Both the position numbers and the translations under genes were made by a program. The notes beneath the pieces were generated by a model. That model did not search any database, was not told the origin of the DNA, and was given only the letters and a program-made list of their open reading frames with translations. A stretch of DNA of 64,000 nucleotides from Petrolisthes cinctipes (Eukaryota > Arthropoda > Malacostraca > Decapoda > Porcellanidae), in assembly GCA_033782935.1 (NCBI GenBank), contig JAWQEG010004702.1, positions 1 through 64,000 of the forward strand, in the 5' to 3' direction. Positions 52,690-63,564 of this stretch are shown here, piece after piece (within the stretch, counting starts at the first letter, position 1; each line of letters opens with the position of its first letter).

Positions 52690-52772
52690 TATACGATGCA
52701 TGGTACCGGTACGATGGCTCTGTTGTGTGTCCATAGAGCTGCACACCATCGTACCGGCACATCATCGTATTT
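52690..52772. repeat. Short hairpin with GGTACCGGTACGATGG arms
   Basis: About 25-bp arms around a loop. The same structure is in the right arm at about 61405-61492. Confidence 0.7.
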
Positions 52773-53719
52773 ACTATGACTGATTTTTTTTTGTTTACTT
52801 ACATTCTTATCGTGTTGGATTCTCTGCAGTGTTGCCAGATCAGAGGTCTTACTGTCAGTGTTGCCAGATCTATTTGGCATCATACCCTCAACTTCAATAT
52901 CATCAGAATTTCCCTTTTTACCTCAATAATTCTCTGTTTACTCTTGAACATTGACGGTCATTTTGGTATTTCATCATCTGGTAGAAATTACCCTGATGGA
53001 AAATCTGTATATGTGGTCCACGCGGCAAATATTTACAATTTATGTATATTTAAGTAGGGGATAATGTAGTGTGTTCGTGTGTAATGAATATAATAGGCGG
53101 TTGCACTTAACTTTCGGCAGAATAGGCTTTCGAAAAATCGCGACCGCTTTTGAGACGAAGTCCAGCGTAGCGCTTCCGAGACAAAGTGCAGCGTAGGAGT
53201 AAGTCTACGGTGTTAATACCCTAAGTTCAGACTCCAGCGTTCACGGTGTCTTTCTCTCCCAGGTCCTTCTTTATAATAAGCCACTGAACACTGTACAAAG
53301 TAGTGCACATCATGATGGGATGCTCATGTGCTACTTCAAGTTGCCATCTCGTAAATCATGTATTTTTTTAATTAAATGACGCTTTCAATATTCTTTTAAT
53401 TCCATCACCATTTATATATAGATAATTTCATTATTTACTCACTTAATTTCATAAATTATTTTCTCATCTCATAGTATTATAATCATTATTATTAATGCAA
53501 TCTATCAACCTTCTGTATTCATCCGCAATTTTCCACCACCATCCCATTTTCACTGTTACGTGTCAGTAATACGTGACAAGCTGACAGTACCGACATGGCG
53601 AAGCCGGTATGGCTTTTTTTTTCACGCATTTTGCTAAGCCACAAGAACTTTTTCATTTATGTGTGAATCATAGGCTAATTTTGAAACATAAAATAAGTGA
53701 GCAGTGTGGATAGGAGGCT

Positions 53720-53824
53720 ATGGATTATAATAACAAATTACGCGATGTAACAAATATGTCAGCCGGATCACGGCCCAGGTTTCTTCAAAAATTTAATCAT
53801 CTGCACAATTTTCCTGCAAGTCTG
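53720..53824 (+). CDS. Possible small first exon in element N
   Basis: An ATG opens 35 codons ending exactly at CTG|GTAAGAG, a strong splice donor. The peptide is basic with no recognised motif. It could be the first exon of a decayed transposase or chance. Weak evidence only. Confidence 0.25.
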
Positions 53825-53929
53825 GTAAGAGTTAAAACCTTTTTGTAATATATTTTATTAACAAGTAGCAATAATAATTATGTATAACAATTGTAATGGC
53901 CAGTCAGGTAGTCTGCTAAGATAATAAAG

Positions 53930-54470
53930 GGCGGCAGTTAGGTCACGTGAGGTTATGTCCCGGTAGTGTGCCCCAGTTATGTCCCGGTAGTCTGCCCCGG
54001 TTAGGTCCCGGTAGTGTGTCCCAGTCCAGATTAGGTTAGGTCAGGTCAGGTGAGGTCTGACTAGTTTCTACTGTATATTGTGCCGTGGTCTGCCCCGGTT
54101 AGGTCCCGGTAGTCTGCCCCAGTTATGTCCCGGTAGTCCGCCCCGGTTATGTCCCGGTAGTCTGCCCTGGTTATGTCCCGGTAGTCTGCCCCGGTTAGGT
54201 CCCGGTAGTGTGTCCCAGTCCAGATTAGGTTAGGTCAGGTCAGGTGAGGTCTGACTAGTTTCTACTGTATATTGTGCCGTGGTCTGCCCCGGTTAGGTCC
54301 CGGTAGCCTGCCCTGGTTATGTCCCGGTAGTCTGCCCCGGTTAGGTCCCGGTAGTCTGCCCTGGTTAGGTCCCGGTAGTGTGCCCCGGTTAGGTTCCGGT
54401 AGTCTGCCCAGGTTAGGTTAGGTTAGGTTAGGTCAGGTCAGGTTAGGTTTGGTTAATTATCTAAACTTGC
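53930..54470. repeat. GGTTAGGTCCCGGTAGTCTGCCCC minisatellite
   Basis: About 20 units of about 22 bp, plus two longer duplicated blocks containing TTAGGTTAGGTCAGGTCAGG and CTAGTTTCTACTGTATATTG (54030-54095 and 54225-54290). The same unit is in the TIR elements at 42300, 51690, 59100 and 62080. Confidence 0.85.
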
Positions 54471-54858
54471 CTCGGATTTCCAAAATCTTGACATTTATCC
54501 CTCAGGAAAATTGCAAAACCCCAGCCAACTTTTGCCGAAACTTGGCTCGGATTTCCAAAATCTTGACATTTATCCCTCAGGAAAATTGCAAAACCCCAGC
54601 CAACTTTTGCCGAAACTTGGCTCGGATTTCCAAAATCTTGACATTTATCCCTCAGGAAAATTGCAAAACCCGAGCCAACTTTTGCCGAAACTTGGCTCGG
54701 ATTTCCAAAATCTTGACATTTATCCCTCAGGAAAATTGCTAAACCCGAGCCAACTTTTGCCGAAACTTGGCTCGGATTTCCAAAATCTTGACATTTATCC
54801 CTCAGGAAAATTGCTAAACCCGAGCCAACTTTTGCCGAAACTTGGCTCGGATTTCCAA
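54471..54858. repeat. 75-bp tandem array with internal hairpins
   Basis: Unit starts at 54471, 54546, 54621, 54696, 54771 and 54846, each beginning CTCGGATTTCCAAAATCTTG. Each junction forms a stem of CCGAGCCAA with TTGGCTCGG. Two forward frames are open only because 75 is a multiple of 3. Confidence 0.92.
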
Positions 54859-55379
54859 TTTTTCGACATTTATGCAGGTCAAGAAACCAGTATCAATGCA
54901 AAATAAGCTCATTTACGTGTTTTCCCCCACCCAAAACCCCCGGTTCCCAGTGCTCTCCCCCAAGATTGAAGGGGTTAGGGAATATGTATAAACCAAGTGG
55001 TTTCCGATCAATATTATGGTCACTAATGAATAGAACAAGTAAAAATAAGCAGGAAAAACACAAAAAACACAAAAAAAAACACGTGGACCACTTATACAGA
55101 ATTACCACCCTGATTACTCTTAAACAATCTTTTAATATTATTATCTTTATATAATTTCCTTGTGTGGACTTCAAAACTATCTAAAAACAGATAAATTTCC
55201 CAGCACCTGGCAACACTGATTGAGTGACTTGCCGAGGATTTTATTAGTCCAGGGAGAAGGATAGATCACTCTGGGTTTATTTTGGTCCTGAGAGAAGGAT
55301 AGATTACTCTGTGTTTATTTTGGTGTCATCGTTGTCAAGGATGAGAGACAGTAAGGATAGTTCAGTGAAACGTCATCAA

Positions 55380-55440
55380 TTCAGCCGTGACGTCACGCGC
55401 TCCGTGACGTCAAAGTGATGACGCTCACTGGAGACCCTGC
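55380..55440. promoter_or_regulatory. Cluster of TGACGTCA-type (CRE-like) sites
   Basis: GTGACGTCACGC, GTGACGTCAAAG and GATGACGCTCAC occur within 60 bp at the inner edge of the left arm. A related GTGACGTCACGG is at 60599-60610, upstream of the THAP exon. They are possibly promoter remnants copied with the arm. Confidence 0.4.
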
Positions 55441-55960
55441 TGGAGACCCTAGCATGCAGGAATCTCGTTCAAACTTAAATAATCTCTCCTTATTCTCGGT
55501 TTTAATACATGATTTATACATCATACGTGTGTGGTGTTCTCTAAAAGAGTTAATTGATAGTTGTGGATATAGTTTTCATGAATAGTAGACTAGTGTATGC
55601 TATATTGAAGGCTATAGCACTGTTGTATTTACAAGCTGATAGAGGCTCGCTCACTCCGATTCTAGCTAGCAAAACCCCGTGATATTAATATTAATTTATT
55701 ATGATTAAATATAGATGAGTCACAAACATAGAAAATTGGGATTATTGACTGAAATTCCTAGAGATTCGTTAATATTTCTTTATGTTGTATTACATGCATA
55801 TCATGTCTCTCACCCATCTTTCTCCCCACATTAACTCTAACTTCACCAACAATTTCGCTTCTTTTTGTACATAATTTACTTTCAAATGTGACCTTTCATT
55901 ACTTGCAAGAAAAAGAACGTTTCTTTACAGGCCCTTCTGTAGTTTTGCATATCAAGTAGT
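55441..55960. other. Unassigned spacer sequence
   Basis: No repeat or coding signal recognised. Confidence 0.5.
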
Positions 55961-56099
55961 CTGTGCAGTCATTTTGCTATTCCGAGAAGTTTGTTAATTT
56001 TTTCTGTTTACTCTTAATTACTATTTACTTTGCCAGTGTGCAATACATTTTTGTGTTTGAGTTATCTTGGCATAATAATGTACTTCCTTTAACTACTTT

Positions 56100-56520
56100 A
56101 GTTCTGGAAACTGAATATATTAAACACATTATTATTAAATTTGGTAGAAGTGAGAGAAGACCAAATTGGCAGTACAAGCTTGGAAATAAAATATTAAATA
56201 AAGCAGAGAAAGAAAGAGATTTAGGGGTAATGATAAATAAGAAATTGACACCAGATGATCATATAAATGAAAAAGTGAGAAACATGTATACATTGTTAGC
56301 AAACTTGAGAGTGGCCTTCACTTAAATAGATGAAGAAATGGTCAAGAAAATAATTACATCCTTTATAAGGCCTACCTTGGAATATGCTGCAGTAGTATGG
56401 AATAGTAAGGATATAGAAAACTTGTGTCAACAGGGAATACCTACAATTAGAGGTCACAGTAAGAAATTAATTAAAAGAAGAGGAAACAAAGATGTACAGA
56501 AATACAAATAGGTAAGAACA
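56100..56520 (+). pseudogene. CR1-like ORF2 C-terminal fragment with internal deletion
   Basis: Encodes Arg-Asp-Leu-Gly-Val-Met-Ile and Ile-Arg-Pro-Thr-Leu-Glu-Tyr-Ala segments, then jumps at about 56425 to the Arg-Gly-His-Ser-Lys-Lys segment also seen at 39823-40640. A TAA near 56323 breaks it. Confidence 0.7.
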
Positions 56521-56940
56521 TAAAAGTAGACACGAGTAATATATATCCTTGAACTCTAAAGTACAGTATTAAATACAGAGACGAGTGAAAAAAAGTGAGC
56601 AAATCTGAATGAATCAAAAGTCTGTAACCTCTCACCCATAGTGTAAAAAGTCAGCATGGAACAGTTCTTCCTACAAAAATACAACTACTATAATAAACTG
56701 TACATTTTAAATCTGTTGTACAAGCCAGGAACTATGATTATCAAGTATGACATTCAACAATGTACTGAGTGCTACAGAAATTATTTATATGTTGCATCTT
56801 ACCCTCTCATGCTCATTTGCATCTAACTATTCTTCCCTTGCAATGATAACTCTGAAGTTTTTAAAAATTCAAGCACATAAAGTGTTCATACAACTGGAAT
56901 ATGATTTAGTGCCATAATCCAACAATACTTAAACTAGTAC
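56521..56940. other. Unassigned spacer sequence
   Basis: Nothing recognised. Confidence 0.5.
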
Positions 56941-56951
56941 AGTACCAGGCC

Positions 56952-57480
56952 TCAGAAGACATTTACTACACAGATGGTATAAAGAAACAGACTAATAAAG
57001 GGGGAACTAGCACATAGAACAAAACAGAAGCATAACAAGGCCGTGAGGATACATATAGTCATAGATGGTGGGATAATAGGTTTATTGGCATAAGTTTGTT
57101 TTGCTTTTTCAAGGTTGTACTCTGATACCAAATTTTTGTACTCTGTATTTTCCTTAAGCAGAATATCATTATCTAAGGATTGTTTTAACAATTTCTTTTT
57201 GATGTCACCATTTTCTCCAACAAGCTCCATTAATCTTTGTTCTAAACTTCATTCCTTTGCTCGTAATTCCTCTAAATTTAGTTCTAACTGTCTTTTAATT
57301 TTTGTTACTTTCTCCAATTTTAGAGACACCTCAGACAGCTGCTGTTGTAGGGCATACACATTATTATTCCCAGAATGTAGGAAACCACAACAGGACCAAC
57401 AAACTGCCAGATTATGTCCACCTGATGAAGCAGAGCTACCTTCTTTAGTTGTTTCTAACTCTTGGTGTTAATAGTCTCTC
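56952..57480 (-). pseudogene. Coiled-coil ORF, minus strand, possibly non-LTR ORF1
   Basis: The minus strand encodes a Cys-rich start (Cys-Gly-His...Cys-Trp-Ser-Cys-Cys, near 57430-57380). A long Leu/Glu/Lys heptad region follows, broken by one TGA near 57252, and then a hydrophobic C-terminal stretch. A finger plus coil resembles CR1-type ORF1, but I cannot assign a family. It could also be a relic of a host exon. Confidence 0.4.
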
Positions 57481-57665
57481 TCCAACAGCAGAGGTTTGGG
57501 TAGGAGCTTTATAAGAGTCAGGTGCCAATTCTGTAAAGTGAAAGGTTACTTAACACAAAGGCCTAGAGAAAAAGCATCCTGTAAAGCTATCCTTAGTAAC
57601 TATTTCTTGACAAATACAGTACAGTATACTGTATAATATACACTACTATAATGTTAACTTACCCT
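57481..57665. other. Unassigned
   Basis: Nothing recognised. Confidence 0.4.
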
Positions 57666-57669
57666 TCCC

Positions 57670-57830
57670 AATACCAGGTGGGATGAAGAAAGTAATGAGA
57701 GGTGTAGCATGAGTAAGAAGGCAATTGGGACTGCAGCATGAGTAAGAAGGCAATTGGGATTGTGTGTGAGAAGGTTGGGAAGGTGAAATGTAATACATTG
57801 AGGTGGGATGGGCATGTATGGCAAATACAT
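57670..57830 (+). pseudogene. Fragment of LRWFGHV-type non-LTR
   Basis: Similar to 49060-49182 (AGGTGGGATGAAGAAAGTAA and the ATTGAGGTGGGATGGGCATG end), with a local 27-bp duplication of AGCATGAGTAAGAAGGCAAT. Non-functional. Confidence 0.6.
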
Positions 57831-58435
57831 ACAGTACTACTCCAAGTCTTAAACTTATTTCTCAGTGACTAGTCCTTAGTCTATCACTACTATCTACAGT
57901 ACTGTACTGTACTTTAGAATTTCTAACAAGTTTGTAGGACAAGATCAACCTATTCTACACTCCAATGTACTTATGTAAGTGCTCCCAAATACTGTACTAC
58001 CCTTGATAATTTTCTCTAATGTTGTTGACTGATTTAAGTATCAACCAAATAACATTACTAGATAAGCTTGGTGTTAGGAAATTAACTACATTTTCTAGTT
58101 GTTATGAACCCTTGATGTCACAGTGGTGTATAAGAATTCATCAGGCCAACTGTACATGCTAGAGTTGTTATGCCATAAAACTAAAACCCCTGAGCCACCT
58201 ATCCCAATATCTTAAGCAAAGGTTTCTAAGGTTTCAAAACATCTTGGCGAAGGTGGTGAGTTGGGAAGGAAGTCAGCATGAAGGCTTGCTCGGAGGAATC
58301 CGAAGTGACAATGCCACAATCTGGGCAATGTAAAATACTCCATCAAGAAATATCATAGATAAATATATGTATATAAATAATTATACATATAATTTATGAC
58401 AGATCAATATAATTCATGATTCTAGAGTTAGATTA
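57831..58435. other. Unassigned spacer sequence
   Basis: No repeat or coding signal recognised. Confidence 0.5.
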
Positions 58436-58439
58436 AATG

Positions 58440-59348
58440 CAATTCAAATAACTAGTAAATTAAAAATATGACACAATTAGAGTAGAATTTATAAATGAAG
58501 AAAGATAATAATGAATCAGCATTTCTCTTACCGGAACAATAAAGTTCAGGTGGTTGAGTTCCTCCAGCAACAGCAGTTTCAATAGGGGCTGAATCTTCTT
58601 ATGATGTGTCTGTTGAGTGAAAGAGAACTTGTCTTGAATAGGATACAGAAAATATTCACTGTACTGTATATATATTTTCAACTAAAGGAATATATAATAG
58701 ACCCTATATACCATATGTAACTCATTGATAACTAGTAAATTAAAAATATGAAACAATTAGAGTAGAATTATAAATGAAGAAAGATAATAATGAATCAGCA
58801 TTTCTCTTACCAGAACAATAAAGTTCATGTTCTTGAGTTCCTTCAGCAACCGCAGTTTCAATAGGGGCTGAATCTTCTTATGATGTGTCTGTTGAGTGAA
58901 AGAGAACTTGTCTTGAAGAGAATACAGAAAACATTCACTGTACTGTATATCCATTTTGGTAAATTTACTGTTTCGGACAGAATAGGATTCTTTGGACAAT
59001 AATATATTTTACTAGTGTTTTTTTATGTGTTTTCAACAATTTTTAAATTCATTTCTGTCGCAATTTTTTTTTTTTTTTTTAGCCAAACCTAATCTGGACC
59101 GCGGCACACTACCAGGACCTAACTGGGGCGGACCTAACCAGGGCAGACTACCGGGACCTTACCGGGGCAGACTACCGGGATTAGATTTCAAGTGTAAACT
59201 GTGCTCTACATCCATCCATGTCGGCTATTTCTATTTTCCCAGTAATCTGCCCTGGTTAGATCCCGGTAGCCTGCCCTGGTTAGGTCCCGGTAGCCTGCCC
59301 CGGTTAGGTCCCGGTAGTGTGCCGCGGTCCAGATTAGGTTAGGTTTGG

Positions 59349-59381
<33 letters not shown>

Positions 59382-59555
59382 CGACAGAAATGAATATCAA
59401 AATCGTTGAAAACACATAAAAAAACACTAGTAAAATATATCATTGTCCAAAGAATCCTATTCTGTCCGAAACAGTAAATTTACCTATATTTTCAACTAAA
59501 GGAATATATAATAATTATACCCTATATACCATATGTAACTCACTGATTGAGATGT
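58440..59555 (-). repeat. 295-bp tandem duplication containing an exon-like segment
   Basis: 58440-58730 and 58735-58957 plus 59485-59555 are two copies of one sequence; the second is split by element L. On the minus strand each copy has a T/C-rich tract ending CAACAG, then a 78-nt open stretch (Thr-His-His-Lys-Lys-Ile, Leu-rich) and a GTAAGAG donor (about 58538-58615 and 58813-58890). The phase is 0 at both ends. They could be duplicated or alternative exons of a minus-strand gene, or simply decayed repeats. Confidence 0.45.
58958..59484. mobile_element. Long-TIR foldback element L, 527 bp
   Basis: About 150-bp TIRs beginning GGTAAATTTACTGTTTCGGA and ending in a poly(A)/poly(T) stretch. The core is the CCGGGACCTAACCGGGGCAG minisatellite arranged as an inverted repeat. 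The sister copy of the duplication shows the empty site. The flanks TATATTTT and TCCATTTT suggest a degenerate 8-bp duplication, linking it to families M and N. Confidence 0.82.
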
Positions 59556-59598
59556 TATATTTCAGCAAGACAATAATAATTTTAATAAAAAACCAATA

Positions 59599-59702
59599 TT
59601 AAAAAGTCATAAAATTCTTCCTGCCAGAAACACTGAGCAAATCTTGCAAAAGCTGGCACCTCTGTTTTTCCTCAGCTCTGCACCCACGGTGTTTTGCATT
59701 TT
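59599..59702 (-). CDS. Candidate second exon of the THAP gene
   Basis: On the minus strand, TTATTTTCCTTTTTGCAG is a good acceptor ending at 59703. Joined to exon 1 (phase 1), the frame stays open for 34 codons to TAA at 59599-59601, with an ATTAAA-like signal shortly after. The peptide is Lys/Arg/Gln/Leu-rich. The phase match is encouraging but not proof. Confidence 0.35.
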
Positions 59703-60197
59703 CTGCAAAAAGGAAAATAATTAAATCAGACAATCTGGTGGTGCAATTTATTTGTATGATCAAGATGGAAAACCTTTCTGCTCTTTTGGTATGGATATGT
59801 TTCCCATCTCCCTACCAAACTAGTCATTTATAAAAACTGAAAATATTAAGAAATGGTCCCAATCTACCTGCCACCTAACGTTAGTTTAAACCAACCCTAC
59901 ACAATGTACAATAAAACCAAATAACCTATAAAACTTTCATAAAATTGGCCTATCTTACCTGGTTGGCTGTCTTGTCACATTTCAATTGTATGGCTCATAT
60001 AAACCTTACTTTCAATAAAGATTAGGGGCAGCCCATATCTATGCACAAGACTTATTTTAACCTGTTAACAAGCACCATCAATAAATATTTGTCAGCTCCT
60101 ACTAATTGCAAATGAAAGATGATATTTAGTAAGTTTTGCACAATAAGTATTATACCGAAAGTATTTGCAGTAACAGATAAGAGTCCATATTGCCTAC

Positions 60198-60501
60198 CTG
60201 AATCATCCTCCTGTTTTGGGAGAAACAGCGAAGGTACAGCATCAGCCTTCAGTGATCTTGTTGCCTGTGGAGACTTGTTCAGGAGCTTCCTCTTGATGCT
60301 GTAATTCTGTTTGTAATCTGCTGCCTTAAAATGACGGGAGCAAACTCTGGCAGTCTCTGGGTTTAGTTTATCTGCCCGATAGCATGAATTATTCCACTGT
60401 TTTAACACTGATTTTGTCCTTGGAAATCGATAAAAATGGCAATTTTCTTGTTTCTTGCTCCTGTTATTGCTATTGCACCCGTAAACAGCACACCTTGTCA
60501 T
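60198..60501 (-). CDS. THAP-domain protein, first coding exon
   Basis: Starts at ATG 60501-60499 with Met-Thr-Arg-Cys. It shows the C2CH zinc signature (Cys-X4-Cys, then Cys-X2-His about 50 residues later), a Phe-Tyr-Arg-Phe-Pro motif, Trp-Asn-Asn and a final Ala-Val-Pro-Ser-Leu-Phe, all hallmarks of the THAP DNA-binding domain. The exon ends at TCAG|GTAGGC. The frame is open upstream to 60642, but the domain fits the 60501 start. THAP domains occur in host transcription factors and in P-element-type transposases. No transposase domain is visible here, so either is possible. The exon lies just inside the right arm. Confidence 0.75.
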
Positions 60502-61970
60502 TGTTCTTACAGAGAAAGAAGCTGGAGTCACTGAGATACAAGCAAAGCCAAGGCAAAACTCCTCTGTCAGGCTCTGTGCGTCCGTGTTTGGGTCTCCAGT
60601 GACGTCACGGCTGTATGGCGCGGTGCATTGTGGGTAAAACAAGTGCTCAGTGAACTATCCTTACTGTCTCTCATCCTTGTCCTTACTGTCTCTCATCCTT
60701 GACAACGATGACACCAAAATAAACACAGAGTAATCTATCCTTCTCTCAGGACCAAAATAAACCCAGAGTGATCTATCCTTCTCCCAGGACTAATAAAATC
60801 CTCGGCAAGTCACTCAATCAGTGTTGCCAGGTGCTGGGAAATTTATTTGCTTTTAGATAGTTTTGAAGTCCACACAAGGAAATTATATAAAGATAATAAT
60901 ATTAAAAGATTGTTTAAGAGTAATCACGGTAATTTCTACCAGATGATGAAATACCAAAATGACCGTCAATGTTCAAGAGTAAACAAAGAATTATTGAGGT
61001 AAAAAGGGAAATTCTGATGTTGAAGTTGTGGGTATAATGCCAAATGGATCTGGCAACACTGGCGTACTGACAGTGAAGCAGTATTGCCAAGTATGGACAA
61101 TTAGAAGTACCAATTGGGATATTATATTAATTAAGATTGTTTAGGAGTAAAATTTCTACCAGACGAAATTTCAAGAATAAAATAATGGTAAATATAAATA
61201 ATAATAAAGAATAATGGTAAATATAAACAGGAAAATTATTGAGGTAAAAAAAAAAGGGAAATTCTGATGATATTGAAGTTGAGGGTATGATGCCAAATAG
61301 ATCTGGCAACACTGACAGTAAGACCTCCTCTGATCTGGCAACACTGCAGAGAATCCAACACGATAAAAATGTAAGTAAACAAAAAAAAATCAGTCATAGT
61401 AAATACGATGATGTGCCGGTACGATGGTGTGCGGCTCAATGGACACACAACAGAGCCATCGTACCGGTACCATGCATCGTATACACTATGGATCTTCTTG
61501 CATAACGCCTTAATTATTGTTATAAGAGTAAATGTGTGAATTTTTTAGTTCGTGGTCATACTAACTAAGATGGCTACTCGGTGTGTTGGTTTGTAAGCTT
61601 CCCAACCAACCACACTTGTATTAGGCTTCATGATTTTAGGGTTGATTCCATAGTGGTATTGGTTTGTAAGCTTCCTAACCAACCACACGACCCTATACAA
61701 CGTCCATTTAGGGTCAATTCCTCAGTGGTATTATTGGTTTGTAAGCTTCCCAACCAACCACACTTGTAAGGCTTCATTATTTTACGGTCAATAAACACAG
61801 TGGTATTGGTTTGTAAGCTTCCCATCAAACCACACAGATGCTTACAGATGATCTTCTGGAAGAGGCTCTATTGGTGAGCCTGTACTTTCAGCTCTACTTC
61901 ATTCCTATTACTCATTTGCCCTATAGAAGTATTTTTGTTCTTGATTGTCCCAAAACTTATCTAATTGTTT

Positions 61971-62299
61971 GGTATTTATTGGAAGAATTACCGTTTTGTA
62001 GCAGTGTTGCCAGATCCGGCTAGATCCCCGTATTTAGCCCAGGTCATTTCCTGTACTTTACCGCGGTTATTTCCCGGTAGTTTGCCCAGGTTAGGTCCCG
62101 GTAGTTTGCTGTGGTCTAGGTTAGGTCAGGTAAGGTCAGGCTAATTTCAAAATGCCCCATTTGAATATGCCCTATCTTGGAAATAGGGCATTTGTGGAGG
62201 AAGTGCCATAGAATAAAATAGTCTTAGAATGGTCTAAATAAGTGGGTAATGAAGGGAGAAAAACCGTACACAATAACGGTAATTCTTTCAATATTTACC
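61971..62299. mobile_element. TIR element M1 (right-arm copy), 8-bp TSD
   Basis: Same element and insertion site as 51503-51831. Target duplication AATTGTTT at 61963-61970 and 62300-62307. Its presence in both arms dates it before the duplication. Confidence 0.9.
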
Positions 62300-62307
62300 A
62301 ATTGTTT

Positions 62308-63215
62308 TTCAAATGAAACCACTGATTTCTGGTTTATGACCCACTCTGGCAGAGAGTTCCACATATCTATTACTCTGCAGAGAAAAGAGTATTTCCTCAA
62401 GTTCATTCGAGATCTTGGTTTAAATAATTTTCTAGAATTTCCTCGTGTAATACTCTCTTCCCGTTCTTGAAAAACTTTCTCGCTGCATTCCTTGTCATAC
62501 AGTCCATTGATAAATTTAAATGTTTCAATCATGTCGCCTCTCCATCTTCTATATGACAGTGTTGGTAGATTAAATGTTTTTAGCCTCTCCTCATATGACA
62601 AGTTCTTCATATTGGGCAGGAGTTTAGTTGCTCTTCTTTGGACATTTTCAACTGCCTCAATGTCCTTAAAAAGATAGGGATTCCACACCTGATTTGCGTA
62701 TTCCAGATGAGGGCGGAGAAGAGCAATGAAAAGATATTTAAACATTTCTGCATTTAAGCTGGTGAAAGTTCTTCTTATAATGCCAACAATCTTGTTACCT
62801 TTGTTTATTTTCTCTGAGAGATTTTCTGAAAATATCAATATGTCAATAATTACTCCAATATCCTTTTCAGCTCTTGACCTTTCTATTACATTTTCAAGAT
62901 GATACTCTCTCTCTCTTTCTTCAGATCCACCAATTCTCAATTACCTCGTCTTATCTGAATAAAAACTCAATAACCATTTTTCTGTCCAATGTTTCATATC
63001 TTCTAAATCTTCTTGGAGTTTTATATGGTCATCATCATTTGCCATAGTTCTAAAAATTTTAGTGTCATTAGCATACAAATATATATCACTTTTGTTTCCA
63101 TCACAACACAACTAGGCAGGTCATTGATATAAACAACAAATAGTAATGGTCCCAAGACTGAGCCCTGAGGTACCCCACTGACCACATCACTCCATTCCAT
63201 AGCCTCTCCATTCAC
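62308..63215 (-). pseudogene. CR1-like ORF2 C-terminal part (right-arm copy)
   Basis: The post-RT domain reads through 238 codons without interruption (62940 to 62224, running into element M1). The RT piece with Gly-Val-Pro-Gln-Gly-Ser is at 63215-63021. The Ala-Asp-Asp region between them is shifted, as in the left arm, so that lesion predates the duplication. Confidence 0.82.
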
Positions 63216-63562
63216 TATTCTATGTATCTATCTATAGCTCTGATGCCTCGTTGCCTCCATGAACTCCCCCCAAGGGGGTGGCCACGGCAGAAGTGCCTCC
63301 AGTTCTCTCTGTTCCAACACTCCCTCCTTACTTGTTCAAGCCCTACTCTGCTTCTCACGTTTCTCTCCTTTACATACTCTTCCACTCTGTTCCAACGCTC
63401 CCTCCTTACTTGTTCAAGCCCTCCTCTGTCCATCATGTTTCTCTCCTTTACATACTCTTCCACTCTGTTCTGCCATCTAACCGGAGGTCTGCCTCTCACA
63501 CCAGGTGCCACAACTTCACTTCCATACACCTTCTTTACAAACTCCTCACTTTACATTCTCTC
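63216..63562 (-). pseudogene. LRWFGHV-type non-LTR tail (right-arm copy)
   Basis: Gly-Arg-Pro-Pro-Val-Arg-Trp and the duplicated Arg-Val-Glu-Glu-Tyr-Val units match 50235-50580, with a TATCTATCTATAG tail at 63226-63238. The frame is open for 104 codons. Confidence 0.8.
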
Positions 63563-63564
63563 TA

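Larger units (their letters stand above)
52998..55106. mobile_element. 2.1-kb TIR element N, 8-bp TSD, absent from right arm
   Basis: Imperfect 25-bp TIRs (GGAAAATCTGTATATGTGGT at left). Flanked by ACCCTGAT at 52990-52997 and 55107-55114. The right arm has a single ATCACGGT, the complement with one change, at 60923-60930. It carries a possible exon, the GGTTAGGTCCCGGTAG array and a 75-bp array. No clear transposase. Confidence 0.85.
49796..55390 (+). repeat. Left arm of the giant inverted duplication
   Basis: Reverse-complementary to 60640-64000, once the left-arm-only insertions at 52147-52509 and 52998-55106 are removed. The arm includes part of element K, the non-LTR tail, the CR1 C-terminus, element M1 and unique sequence. 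The outer limit cannot be fixed because the right arm reaches the window edge. Confidence 0.9.

Noticed and set aside
54449..54906. Two ORFs of 97 and 131 codons over the 75-bp array
   Set aside because: A 75-bp period keeps any stop-free frame open; two frames are open at once and neither has a start context or domain.
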